DNA of 64,000 nucleotides from Paraglaciecola mesophila (GTDB lineage: Bacteria > Pseudomonadota > Gammaproteobacteria > Enterobacterales > Alteromonadaceae), in assembly GCF_009906955.1 (NCBI RefSeq), contig NZ_CP047656.1:4773001-4837000 (forward strand). The letters run 5' to 3'. The notes under the pieces were generated by a model that saw only the letters and a program-made list of their open reading frames with translations, was not told the DNA's origin and did not search any database. The position numbers were made by a program, and so were the translations under genes. Each line of letters begins with the position of its first letter. Position 1 is the first letter of the stretch. Below are positions 26,038 to 34,288 of this stretch, in pieces.

Positions 26038-27312
26038 ATGAAAGTAACCGCAACGCTTGTAATGCTCGTCCTTTTTATTTCTCAGTTGAGTGCGCAAGAA
26101 TTACTTGGCTCGCAAGCCGCTCGTTTACATCAATATGTTGGCCATTGGGTAAGTAGCGAGCATGCAAAGACTGACAAGGTCGCTGCGTTGCCTGCCATTA
26201 AAATGAACAACACATCAACCATGGATGGGCAATCCATTCAAGTAGAAGTGCTTCAATACCAACAGGGGCAATACCAGACAGTGCTCACGGAGCTTATTGG
26301 TTACGACTCCAAGACAGAACAAATTATCGCCTTAGGACAAAACCAAGACGGTGTTATTTTTAAAGGGGAAGGGGGATTCTTAACAGATAATCATTGGAAA
26401 ATGCGCGATCGCGATATGTTAGGAGATTTTTATTTGTCCGTGGAATTTGACTTTCAAAGTCCAACCAAAGTGCTACTGAAAGGCTTTGATAAAGCGGGTA
26501 AAAACACCTGGGAAACGCGGTATATCAAAGCTAACCCAAAGGATAAAAATATCGGTATTCAATTGGTTTCAGTTCACCAAGATATGCTACATGACCCCGT
26601 TAAGACACTGGGAGAGCTGGGCAGAATGGGCTATCGATTTGTAGAAACATTTGTATATGACCAAGGAACGTTTTATGGCATGTCGCCGGTAAAATTTCGC
26701 CAAGTGGTGCAAGACAGTGGTATGCAGTTTTTAGGGTCGATGACCTTTTATGATCTGCCTGCTTCTGATGACTGGCAGGCAGCCATGGATTGGTGGTCAA
26801 AAACGATACGCGATCACGCACAAGCGGGAGTGAAATACTTAACTACCTCTAATAATCAACTGAGTTCAATCCAAAACTTGGCGCAGCTGCAGCGTTATGC
26901 TGAGTATTACAATGCCATTGGAAAATTATGCAAAGAGCAGGGTATAAGCTTTGCGTTTCATAATCATGCTGATGAATTTATGCGTGTCGAAGACGTGCTT
27001 ATCTATGATTATTTATTAGAAAACACTGAGCCTAACTATGTTTCTTTTCAAGCTGACATTTATTGGATGCATGTTGCCGGAGTATCACCTCAAGCGTATT
27101 TCACAAAATACCCGAAGCGATTTTTAAGTTGGCATATCAAAGACGACAAAGAACTAGGCGCAAGCGGGAAAATCGATTGGGCAGCGCTGTTTAACCACAC
27201 TGAATTTGACCCGCCACAGTACATGGTCGCGGAGGTTGAAGACTATTCGTATCCGCCTTTGTACAGTGTGCAATTGGCATGGGAATACCTGTATTACACT
27301 CTGCTAAAATAG
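26038..27312 (+). CDS. Exported sugar-phosphate isomerase/epimerase-like TIM barrel with N-terminal extra domain
   Basis: A 424-residue protein with a signal peptide (MKVTATLVMLVLFISQLSAQ). Residues 20-170 form an added beta-rich domain (HWVSSEHAKTD..., VLTELIGYDSKTEQIIALGQNQDG) like those in DUF1579-type lipocalin folds. From about 175 a xylose-isomerase-like barrel follows: GIQLVSVHQDMLHDPVKTLGELGRMGYRFVE, FAFHNHADEF, VSFQADIYWMHVAG, SWHIKDDK and MVAEVEDY, with His/Glu/Asp metal ligands. The usual family length is about 280-300, so this is a fusion. It probably acts on sugars or inositol-like compounds in the periplasm. A related protein without the extra domain lies at 62357. Confidence 0.82.
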   Translation: MKVTATLVMLVLFISQLSAQELLGSQAARLHQYVGHWVSSEHAKTDKVAALPAIKMNNTSTMDGQSIQVEVLQYQQGQYQTVLTELIGYDSKTEQIIALGQNQDGVIFKGEGGFLTDNHWKMRDRDMLGDFYLSVEFDFQSPTKVLLKGFDKAGKNTWETRYIKANPKDKNIGIQLVSVHQDMLHDPVKTLGELGRMGYRFVETFVYDQGTFYGMSPVKFRQVVQDSGMQFLGSMTFYDLPASDDWQAAMDWWSKTIRDHAQAGVKYLTTSNNQLSSIQNLAQLQRYAEYYNAIGKLCKEQGISFAFHNHADEFMRVEDVLIYDYLLENTEPNYVSFQADIYWMHVAGVSPQAYFTKYPKRFLSWHIKDDKELGASGKIDWAALFNHTEFDPPQYMVAEVEDYSYPPLYSVQLAWEYLYYTLLK

Positions 27313-27421
27313 GGTTTTGAACTGGGTCAAAAGGGCGATACTTTCTAACGCTAACTAAAAAGCAACTGTACAAGCGAAGCGCTTGTGGGCATCGCTTACT
27401 CCGCGTGTAAAAATCAATCGA

Positions 27422-28321
27422 CTAATAAACAGAAGGCTCCCCTGGTGGGCGAGTTTTAAAGCGGCGATGAACCCACATGTACTGATCAGGTTGTTCACGA
27501 ATCGCGCTCTCAATCATTTGGTTGATAATGGTGGCGTCTTGCACATCATCACCACTTGGAAATTCAGCCTCTGGAATAGCAAAGGTGATTTTATATTGAT
27601 TGGTTTCAAGGTCACGTTTATGGGCGACGAAGACCGGTTTGGCCTTGCCTAAGCGCATTAATTTACTGGCTGATGTGACAGTCGTGGCAGGTATACCAAA
27701 AAATGGCGCGAATACAGAGTTCTTTATGCCGTGATCTTGATCCGGTGAGAACCACACCACGCGACCCTCGCGCAGGGAGCGAATAATAGCGCGCATATCA
27801 GAGCGCTCAAATACGTTTTTAAAAACACGTTTTCTGCCTTCGGTGATCACGTATTCAAAAACCGGATCATTATTTTTACGGTAGATAACGTCCATGTCGG
27901 CCACTAAATTAACCATCATGCCTGCTAGGTCCAAGTGGGTATAGTGACCGCCAATGAGCAATACGCCTTGATTATTGGTCGTCGCAGCTTGTAATACCTT
28001 TAAGCCTTCTACGCTAAAGCGCTTGCGTAACGACTCGGGCTTAGCCCACCACGCCCAAGCAATTTCAAAGAAACCAATGCCATTGGCCACAAAAATATCT
28101 TTGACCAATTGTTCTTGTTCCGCTTTCGATTTTTCAGGAAAACACAGTGCAATATTGGTGGCGGTGATATGGCGACGACGTTTGAAAAATCGATAGCCGA
28201 TTTTGCCAAATGCAGTGCCTGCTAACATTTTTACTTTAAAGGGAAGTAAGGCAATAATCCGAAGAATAAGTACTGCAAACCAGCTCGCCCAATGTCTTGG
28301 ATGTAGAAGAGATGTTGACAT
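27422..28321 (-). CDS. LpxL/HtrB-type lipid A acyltransferase
   Basis: A 299-residue inner-membrane-associated acyltransferase of the LpxL/LpxM group. A hydrophobic N-terminal helix (WFAVLILRIIALLPF) precedes the catalytic H-x4-D motif in GGHYTHLDLAGMM (about residue 130). WFSPDQDHGIKNSVFAPFFGIPATT and PDQYMWVHRRFKTRPPGE are standard family blocks. It adds a secondary acyl chain to the Kdo-lipid A precursor. It is a house-keeping type gene, unrelated to the catabolic genes around it. Which of the LpxL/LpxM/LpxP activities it has cannot be said. Confidence 0.88.
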   Translation of the reverse strand: MSTSLLHPRHWASWFAVLILRIIALLPFKVKMLAGTAFGKIGYRFFKRRRHITATNIALCFPEKSKAEQEQLVKDIFVANGIGFFEIAWAWWAKPESLRKRFSVEGLKVLQAATTNNQGVLLIGGHYTHLDLAGMMVNLVADMDVIYRKNNDPVFEYVITEGRKRVFKNVFERSDMRAIIRSLREGRVVWFSPDQDHGIKNSVFAPFFGIPATTVTSASKLMRLGKAKPVFVAHKRDLETNQYKITFAIPEAEFPSGDDVQDATIINQMIESAIREQPDQYMWVHRRFKTRPPGEPSVY

Positions 28322-28714
28322 GAATTAATACGCCATCCGAAAAATTTAAAATTACAGTGCACAATCTAGGGAATATAACAAAAATGCCTTTTTATAGGCA
28401 CACTTAGGAAAGATTATTTTTTATCATTTGCCGAATTAGCATGCCAAATCTAAACAACAAGTAAAACCGCACGAAAAAGCACCCTTATCGCGCCACTGGA
28501 ATACCCCTTACTAAGCCATAAATTTAAGTTGAGAAATCACCGGTAGTAACAAGGGGAGTCAAAATGCCAGTTCAATCCACATCAGCGTTAGCGCGTAAGT
28601 ACCGATTCAGTGTCCCAATTATCAGCCAAGGTTTTATCCACACAAAGAGCCCCATAGGGCTACTTCAACGCCCTTCGGGCCAGCGAGAGCTGTTTTAAAA
28701 TACGCTAGCCGCGC
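28322..28714. other. Intergenic region upstream of the transposase relic
   Basis: About 390 bases without a gene. A short hairpin-like stretch (GCCCCATAGGGC, and CGCCCTTCGGGCC near 28669) may be REP-like. No other feature was found. Confidence 0.25.
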
Positions 28715-29334
28715 TATCGATGGCAAACACGGTCGATAAAACGGTAAATGCTCTTCCACCTAGTCACGACAATGCCCGTAGTTCAGCCCAATAAGTTGTT
28801 TAGTACCGTGTATAAAGAAGACCGGTGTACACAGAAAGGCACACAGTGACAAAATGATCGGAAATATAATTTGCACAATTTTAGCTTGCTTCGAAGAAGT
28901 GAACGACATGGATGTTGTGAATGAAATAAGGCATATCTATTAAGTTGATTTGGCTTTTTCGTAACTGGGGCATAACAGTCGCGTCATTAAGTAGGAATCC
29001 GCATCAAGTTTAGTTCTGAAAATTGACCGATTTTAGCATGGGTGTCTCTATAAAATTGTTCAGCCCAATAAGTTGTTTAGTACCGTGTATAAAGAAGACC
29101 GGTGTACACAGAAAGGCACACAGTGACAAAATGATCGGAAATATAATTTGCACAATTTTAGCTTGCTTCGAAGAAGTGAACGACATGGATGTTGTGAATG
29201 AAATAAGGCATATCTATTAAGTTGATTTGGCTTTTTCGTAACTGGGGCATAACAGTCGCGTCATTAAGTAGGAATCCGCATCAAGTTTAGTTCTGAAAAT
29301 TGACCGATTTTAGCATGGGTGTCTCTATAAAATT
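28715..29334 (-). pseudogene. Degenerate RAYT transposase relic, partly duplicated
   Basis: Read against the intact transposase at 14690-15673, this stretch aligns with its 5' end and upstream flank: ACGGTCGATA...AAATGCTCTTCCACCTAG, CCCAATAAGTTG, ACACAGTGA, AAGTTGATTTGGCTTTTTCG and GGGGCATAAC all have counterparts. An insert of roughly 75 bases interrupts the N-terminal coding part after ACACAGTGA, and stops abound. The 3' two-thirds of the gene are missing. It is inactive, and it carries the terminal CATGGGTGTCTCTATAAAATT motif in each of its two repeats. Confidence 0.7.
28781..29334. repeat. Perfect 277-bp tandem direct duplication
   Basis: 28781-29057 and 29058-29334 read identically, each from GTTCAGCCCAATAAG to CTCTATAAAATT. 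The unit lies within the transposase relic. Apparent complete identity points to a recent duplication or an assembly join. Confidence 0.85.
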
Positions 29335-29462
29335 ATCTGTGTTGATTGGCTCAGATTGCGTCGCTATTTATGGGAGAGCGAGTGTGAAAGCACTTTAATG
29401 GGTATCGCTTTATGCGCCCAATTGCTTTTTGTCAAATACTCCAGAGCTAATTTCAGCAATGA

Positions 29463-29491
29463 TTGACTTGCCTTCTGACACAAACTAAATT
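29463..29491 (+). promoter_or_regulatory. Candidate sigma-70 promoter of the 29525 operon
   Basis: TTGACT (29463-29468), 17 bases, then TAAATT (29486-29491). The -10 element overlaps the palindrome at 29488-29505, a position suited to repression. TTGCTTTTTGTCAA (29422-29435), a weak FNR-like box, lies upstream. Confidence 0.5.
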
Positions 29492-29505
29492 TGTCCGTAC
29501 AAATT
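29488..29505. promoter_or_regulatory. Palindromic operator, site 1 (29525 operon)
   Basis: AATTTGTCCGTACAAATT is a perfect inverted repeat with 7-base arms around CCGT. Its core TGTCCGTACA recurs at 51540-51549 and 55318-55327, and with one change at 37922-37931, always just upstream of genes of this cluster. It lies 19 bases before the first ATG of the operon. The arm length and spacing suit a TetR-type dimer, but no TetR gene is in the window. Confidence 0.75.
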
Positions 29506-29524
29506 ATTTTGCTCGAGGCAACCA

Positions 29525-29833
29525 ATGACCACCATAGTCGTATTATTCAATTTGCAAGCCGGTGTTGATGAAAGTGTTTATCGTCAATGGGCCATACAAA
29601 CCGATATTCCTACCGCAGGCGGCCTCGCGTCGGTTGATTCATTCGAAGTGCTAAAAGCAGAAGGTGTATTGATGAGTGAGGCAACGCCGCCGTATCAATA
29701 TATCGAAATTCTCAAAATTAACGACATGGAGCAATTCGGCCAAGATGTCGCAACAGCGACTATGCAGAAAGTCGCCAGCGAGTTTCAGCAGTTCGCGGAT
29801 AACCCTATCTTTATCATGACATCAAAACTGTAG
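29525..29833 (+). CDS. HapK/RedY-like small alpha-beta barrel protein
   Basis: A 102-residue protein of the ferredoxin-like dimeric barrel type. The pattern IVVLFNLQAGVDESVYRQWAIQTDIPTAGGLASVDSFEVLKAEG, then PYQYIEILKINDMEQFGQDVATATMQKVASEFQQFADNPIFIMT, matches REDY-like HapK proteins. In prodigiosin producers these are minor pathway proteins of uncertain chemistry. Here it heads the catabolic run directly behind operator site 1, with nine bases to the SDR gene, so it is likely a binding or isomerase-like partner for the first cytoplasmic steps. No pigment synthesis genes are nearby. Confidence 0.8.
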   Translation: MTTIVVLFNLQAGVDESVYRQWAIQTDIPTAGGLASVDSFEVLKAEGVLMSEATPPYQYIEILKINDMEQFGQDVATATMQKVASEFQQFADNPIFIMTSKL

Positions 29834-29841
29834 GTGACGCT

Positions 29842-30684
29842 ATGTCTCAATATCCTGAATTAAAAGGCAAAGTAGCGGTTATTACTGGGGCTGGCCGTCA
29901 AGCGGGTCTTGGTGAAGCCATGGCTAAGCGACTGGCTGCTGAAGGCTGCAAAGTGGTGATCACTGACATAGGTAAATCTGTTAGTGAACACACGCCTGAC
30001 AGTGCGATAGGCCACAGTGATGAAATGAATCAGATTGTGGCTGAAATTAAGCAAGCAGGCGGTGAAGCAAGTGCGTTTGTGTGTAACGTTTTAAACGAAA
30101 AGGACGTGCAAGACACAGTCGACTTTGCAGTACAAACCTACGGTTCCCTTGATATCTGGGTGAATAACGCAGGAATCGGCTACTTAATGAAGTCCATTCT
30201 TGATATGCAGGTAGATGAGTGGGACGCAGTGCTTGGGGTTAATCTACGAGGTGCGTTTCTTGGGGTGAAGTACGCCGCAGCGCAAATGGTAAAGCAAGGT
30301 AAAGGCGGCAAAATTATCAATATTGGCTCTCAAGCGTCCAAGTCAGCCTTTGGACATGCTTCTGCTTACACCACGTCAAAACATGGCATGAACGGCTTGA
30401 CCCGCGTAGCGGCGATTGAGCTAGGCAGTCACAAGATCAACGTGAATGAAATTTGTCCAAACCATGTCACAACGGGTTTAGGGGCATGGCAAAACGCCCA
30501 CTTTTCAGAAGTGACAGGCAAAGGCCACGAACAGTATATGCAAGACATGCGCGAGCGCATTCCTCTAGGCCGACCAGGGTTGCAAGAAGACATCGCCAAA
30601 GCCTGCGCGTTCTTGTGTTCCGAGCAAGCCAGTTACATCACGGGTGAGTGCATGAACGTATCCGGCGGTGAAGAATATCACTAG
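29842..30684 (+). CDS. Short-chain dehydrogenase/reductase
   Basis: A 280-residue classical SDR. The cofactor loop is AVITGAGRQAGLGEAMAKRLA, a variant of TGxxxGxG with an added Gln-Ala; DIGKSV follows beta-2. The NNAG motif (VNNAGIGY), catalytic Ser (IINIGSQASKSAF) and YTTSKHG (YxxxK) are present. The C-terminus (FLCSEQASYITGECMNVSGGEEYH) is canonical. It oxidises or reduces an alcohol or ketone with NAD(P). It lies between the HapK-like and deacetylase-fold genes in one operon, so it likely acts early on the imported compound. Confidence 0.9.
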   Translation: MSQYPELKGKVAVITGAGRQAGLGEAMAKRLAAEGCKVVITDIGKSVSEHTPDSAIGHSDEMNQIVAEIKQAGGEASAFVCNVLNEKDVQDTVDFAVQTYGSLDIWVNNAGIGYLMKSILDMQVDEWDAVLGVNLRGAFLGVKYAAAQMVKQGKGGKIINIGSQASKSAFGHASAYTTSKHGMNGLTRVAAIELGSHKINVNEICPNHVTTGLGAWQNAHFSEVTGKGHEQYMQDMRERIPLGRPGLQEDIAKACAFLCSEQASYITGECMNVSGGEEYH

Positions 30685-30751
30685 TGGTGAAAGCGCCTGT
30701 AAATCAGAAATGTCCTTGAAAAAACATACAAGAAGATGAGAGAGCAATTTA

Positions 30752-31645
30752 ATGTCAGATTATAAATGGCCAAAAGACAAACGACTCGCCATGTCCATAG
30801 TGGTGAACGTTGAAGAGGGCTCAGAGTACAGCATTAAAGAAGGCGATAAGGGCATGGAGCCGGTGGATGAATTGCAAGTTCACCTTAAAAAGCCGATGCG
30901 TAATTACGGTAACGAGTCAAATTATCAATACGGGATCACGGAAGGCGCGCCGCGGATCATCAAGTTACTCGATAAATATCAGGTGCCGGCAACGTGGACG
31001 GCAGCGGCATTAAGTTTAGAGCGAGCACCACAAATTGCCGAAGCAATTCGCCGCAGAAATGATGAAACCTGTTCTCACGGTTATCGCTGGGTGTTTCAGT
31101 TCCGTATGAATGAAAACGAAGAACGGCAGTTTATAAAAGATGCTGTTACCAGTATTGAAAAGACCACAGGTAAGCGACCGTTAGGCTGGTTATCACGCTA
31201 CCTACTGACTGAAAACACGCGCCGTATTTTACAAGAAGAAGGCTTCTTGTATCACATGGATGATTACAGCGCCGATGCGCCCTTTTGGGATGCGGTGCAA
31301 GGTTCAGATGAGCCCATGGTCATCGTGCCATACGCATTGGATTCAAATGATATGAAAATGTGGGTAGCGCCTTCGTTAACACCAGATGCGTGGCTGAAAT
31401 ACGCCATTGATACGTTTGACGTGTTATACGCAGAGGGAGCAGAGCAGCCCAGAATGATGAGTTTAGGCTTGCATTTGCGCATTATTGGGCGACCTGGTCG
31501 TATTGGTGCTTTTGAGGCGTTCCTGAAGTATGTCAGTGAAAAACCAGGTGTGTGGTTTGCCACCCGTCAACAAATAGCAGAAACCTTCCAAGAGCAAGTA
31601 CCAGCATCAGGCTATACACCTAACAAGTGTGATGGAGTGGCCTAG
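30752..31645 (+). CDS. PuuE-like polysaccharide-deacetylase-fold hydrolase (3)
   Basis: A 297-residue relative of the two genes at 16668-18589. It begins with KDKRLAMSIVVNVEEGSEYSI, where NVEEG replaces the TFDDG of classical deacetylases, as in the allantoinase PuuE. Next come YQYGITEGAPRIIKLLDKYQVPATWTAAA, DETCSHGYRWVFQF, GWLSRYLLTENTRRILQEEGF and LGLHLRIIGRPGRIGAFEAFLKYV. The last block matches the usual C-terminal His-containing motif. It is predicted to cut an amide-type bond. Its stop overlaps the GTG of the CitE-like gene by one base, which ties it firmly to the CoA pathway. Confidence 0.85.
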   Translation: MSDYKWPKDKRLAMSIVVNVEEGSEYSIKEGDKGMEPVDELQVHLKKPMRNYGNESNYQYGITEGAPRIIKLLDKYQVPATWTAAALSLERAPQIAEAIRRRNDETCSHGYRWVFQFRMNENEERQFIKDAVTSIEKTTGKRPLGWLSRYLLTENTRRILQEEGFLYHMDDYSADAPFWDAVQGSDEPMVIVPYALDSNDMKMWVAPSLTPDAWLKYAIDTFDVLYAEGAEQPRMMSLGLHLRIIGRPGRIGAFEAFLKYVSEKPGVWFATRQQIAETFQEQVPASGYTPNKCDGVA

Positions 31646-32475
31646 TGAACACCATTTTACGCTCTTTGCTTTTTGTGCCTGGCTCACGCCCTGAACGCTT
31701 TGAAAAAGCCTTAGGGGCTGGTGCTGATTTGGTTTGCATTGATTTAGAAGATGCTGTGCTACCGAATGACAAAGATTCAGCACGTGATGCAGTTTTAAAG
31801 TGTGTACATCAAACGCAATCGCTTTGCGTGCGCATTAACCCTGTAGGCAGTGACGCGGGAGAGAAAGATCTACAGGCGTTTGCCAATGCGCCGTTAGCAC
31901 CTGAAGTGGTGATGCTAGCTAAATGCGAATCAGCAGAAGATGTATTGCATGCGCAGCGTGTTATCGGCAACACAAGCACACGCTTTTTACCGCTCATTGA
32001 AACGTTAAAAGGGGTTGAAAACGCCTACCAAATAGCCAGCGCCAGTAAGCAGGTCAAACACATCATGTTTGGTGGTGCCGATATGGCGAGTGAGCTTAGG
32101 TGTGATTTTAGCTACCAGCCTTTGTTGTTTGTTCGCAGTCAATTGGTGTTTGCTGCGGCCAAAGCCAATGTTGGTCTTATCGACGTACCGTTTGTGGATA
32201 TTAAAAATGAAGCTGGGCTGGTAGACGAAACCTACAAGATCAAAGCCCTTGGTTTCAGTGGTAAAGCCGCTATTCATCCTTGTCAAATTCCAGTTATTCA
32301 CCAGACATTTATGCCCACTGCAGAGCAAATCGCTTATGCAGAGCAAGTCATGGCTGCTGTAGAGGGACCGGATGCAGGGGTAGTGGTGGTAAACAATAAA
32401 ATGGTTGACCGGCCGATAATTTTAGCCTGTCAACGCATACTGGCGTTAGTGAGTAACACGTCGTCAAATCCATAA
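31645..32475 (+). CDS. CitE-like acyl-CoA lyase (HpcH/HpaI family)
   Basis: A 276-residue TIM-barrel lyase. The start is a GTG overlapping the previous stop (TAGTG). Family blocks are RSLLFVPGSRPERFEKALGAGADLVCIDLEDAV, VRINPVGSDAGEKDL, LPLIETLKGVENAYQIA, IMFGGADMASEL and GFSGKAAIHPCQIPVI. Members cleave malyl-, beta-methylmalyl- or citramalyl-CoA to glyoxylate or pyruvate plus an acyl-CoA. With the MaoC hydratase downstream, the hydrate-then-cleave pair of itaconate or mesaconate degradation is reproduced. The exact substrate is not determined by sequence. Confidence 0.88.
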   Translation: MNTILRSLLFVPGSRPERFEKALGAGADLVCIDLEDAVLPNDKDSARDAVLKCVHQTQSLCVRINPVGSDAGEKDLQAFANAPLAPEVVMLAKCESAEDVLHAQRVIGNTSTRFLPLIETLKGVENAYQIASASKQVKHIMFGGADMASELRCDFSYQPLLFVRSQLVFAAAKANVGLIDVPFVDIKNEAGLVDETYKIKALGFSGKAAIHPCQIPVIHQTFMPTAEQIAYAEQVMAAVEGPDAGVVVVNNKMVDRPIILACQRILALVSNTSSNP

Positions 32476-32492
32476 CTAAGAGAGAATGACCT

Positions 32493-33011
32493 ATGGTACA
32501 GAATGTAAAAAAAGTGGGTGAAAACCGTTATCGCGAAACCTTCGGCAGATGCTTCGAAGAGTTTACCGTAGGTGACGTGTATGAGCATCGTCCTGGGCGC
32601 ACGATAACCAAGACTGACAATACGTGGTTTACCTTGCTCACCATGAATACACACCCAATGCACTTTGATGATGAGTACGCTAAAGCCAGTGAATTTGGTA
32701 AATGCATTGTGTGTTCACCTTTCACCGTCGCGTTAATGGTCGGAATGAGCGTTACCGATGTTAGCCAGAAAGCGATTGCCAATTTAGGCTGGGAAGACAT
32801 CAAAATGACCTACCCACTGTTTGAAGATGACACCTTATACGCAGAATCAAAAGTGATTGATAAGCGAGAGTCTAAATCACGTCCTGGCGCGGGAATTGTG
32901 ACAGTAGAAACACTGGGCTTTAACCAAGACGGCAAACAAGTGTGTAGCTTTGTGCGCAAAATGCTTATCGCCAAACAAGGTCACTCAGTCGAAGAAAAAG
33001 TTAATTATTAA
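32493..33011 (+). CDS. MaoC-family acyl-CoA hydratase
   Basis: A 172-residue hotdog-fold hydratase. The MaoC signature is GRCFEEFTVGDVYEHRPGRTITKTDNTWFTLLTMNTHPMHFDDEYA, with the Asp (TKTDN) and His (NTHPMHFD) catalytic pair. Then come FTVALMVGMSVTDVSQKAIANLGWEDIKM and KRESKSRPGAGIVTVETLGFNQDG. The protein style is that of mesaconyl- or itaconyl-CoA hydratase-like enzymes that add water to an enoyl-CoA. It sits between the CitE-like lyase and the acyl-CoA dehydrogenase. Confidence 0.88.
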   Translation: MVQNVKKVGENRYRETFGRCFEEFTVGDVYEHRPGRTITKTDNTWFTLLTMNTHPMHFDDEYAKASEFGKCIVCSPFTVALMVGMSVTDVSQKAIANLGWEDIKMTYPLFEDDTLYAESKVIDKRESKSRPGAGIVTVETLGFNQDGKQVCSFVRKMLIAKQGHSVEEKVNY

Positions 33012-33038
33012 TCGCTAGATAATCAGTAGAGGTTTGCT

Positions 33039-34214
33039 ATGTCTGACGCATGGTCAAAAGAAGATGAATTAGGGATCATAGACATGATCGAAAAATGGGT
33101 TGAAAACGATGTTCGACCCATCGCCAAAGAGCATGATCAACAAGATAAATATCCCCATGCGCTTGCTGAGCAAATGAAAGTATTGGGGCTATTTGGTGCC
33201 ACCATAGGTCAAGAATTTGGTGGCCTAGGTTTACCCGCTTCCATCTATGCCAAGATCGTCATGAAGGTGGCCTCTGCCTGGATGGCCCCAAGTGGGATTT
33301 TCAATTCGCATTTGATTCAAGCCTCGGCCATAGAACGTTGCGGCACGCAAGCGCAAAAAGAGCGGTTTTTACCACGCATGGCCACCGGCGAACTGCGTGG
33401 GGGCGTGGCACTAACTGAACCTAACGCAGGGACTGATTTACAAGCCATCCGCACCACCGCAGTGAAAGACGGTGATGAGTACATCATCAATGGGGCAAAA
33501 ACCTGGATCACTAATTCTCTCAATGGGAATTCATTAGCAGTGTTGGTAAAAACCGATCTTGATGCAGTGCCTGCTCACAAGGGCACCAGTATGTTCATTG
33601 TAGAGACCAAAGACGCTGACGGTAATTTTAAACCCGGGATCACCGTTTCAAAAATGACCAAACTGGGATATCGAGCAATTGATACCTGTGAAGTGGTATT
33701 TGAAAATGTACGTGTTCCTGCGGCAAATTTAGTCGGTGAAAAAGAAGGCTCGGGTTTCAAACATGCCATTGGCGGTTTGGAGTTAGGGCGGATCAATGTC
33801 GCTGCGCGTGGCGCCGGTATTGCTCAAGGAGCAACAGAGTTGGCAGTGCGTTACGCTCAAGAGCGTGAAACCTTTGGAAAAGCCATTTGTCAGCACCAAG
33901 CTATTCAGCTCAAGTTAGGCGAAATGGCTACCCAAGTGGAAGCCGCTCGGTTGCTAATTGAGCAAGCCGCAACAAAATACGACGCCAATGAGCGCTGTGA
34001 TATGGAAGCAGGCATGGCGAAATATTTTGGCTCAGAAGCTGGGGTGTTTTGTGCCAATGAAGCCATGCGTATTTTTGGCGGCTATAGCTACTCAGTGGAG
34101 TACGACATTGAGCGTTACTACCGAGATGCCATGCTGATGTGTATTGGTGAAGGTACCAATGAAATGCAACGCATTATTATCGCTAAGCAATTAATTGATA
34201 AACATAAAATTTAA
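33039..34214 (+). CDS. Acyl-CoA dehydrogenase
   Basis: A 391-residue flavoprotein of usual length. Family blocks are FGATIGQEFGGLGLPASIYAKI, GGVALTEPNAGTDLQAIRTTAV, YIINGAKTWITNSLNGNSLAVLVKTD and FGKAICQHQAIQLKLGEMA. The C-terminal IFGGYSYSVEYDIERYYRDAMLMCIGEGTNEMQRIIIAKQL carries the catalytic Glu (SVEY) where short-chain and branched-chain enzymes place it. It oxidises an acyl-CoA to an enoyl-CoA and passes electrons to ETF. In this operon it would make the double bond that the MaoC enzyme hydrates. Confidence 0.93.
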   Translation: MSDAWSKEDELGIIDMIEKWVENDVRPIAKEHDQQDKYPHALAEQMKVLGLFGATIGQEFGGLGLPASIYAKIVMKVASAWMAPSGIFNSHLIQASAIERCGTQAQKERFLPRMATGELRGGVALTEPNAGTDLQAIRTTAVKDGDEYIINGAKTWITNSLNGNSLAVLVKTDLDAVPAHKGTSMFIVETKDADGNFKPGITVSKMTKLGYRAIDTCEVVFENVRVPAANLVGEKEGSGFKHAIGGLELGRINVAARGAGIAQGATELAVRYAQERETFGKAICQHQAIQLKLGEMATQVEAARLLIEQAATKYDANERCDMEAGMAKYFGSEAGVFCANEAMRIFGGYSYSVEYDIERYYRDAMLMCIGEGTNEMQRIIIAKQLIDKHKI

Positions 34215-34288
34215 CTGATCCTCGATGGCACATGGTGAGCTACCGCTCACTTTCGTGCTTACTTGACGTACGATAACAGGACAAAAGC

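Noticed and set aside
29525-29833. Prodigiosin-type pigment synthesis because of the HapK-like gene
   Set aside because: No other pigment gene is present; the surrounding enzymes are catabolic.
31264-31563. Minus-strand 99-codon frame
   Set aside because: It lies fully inside the deacetylase-fold gene, which has clear family motifs.
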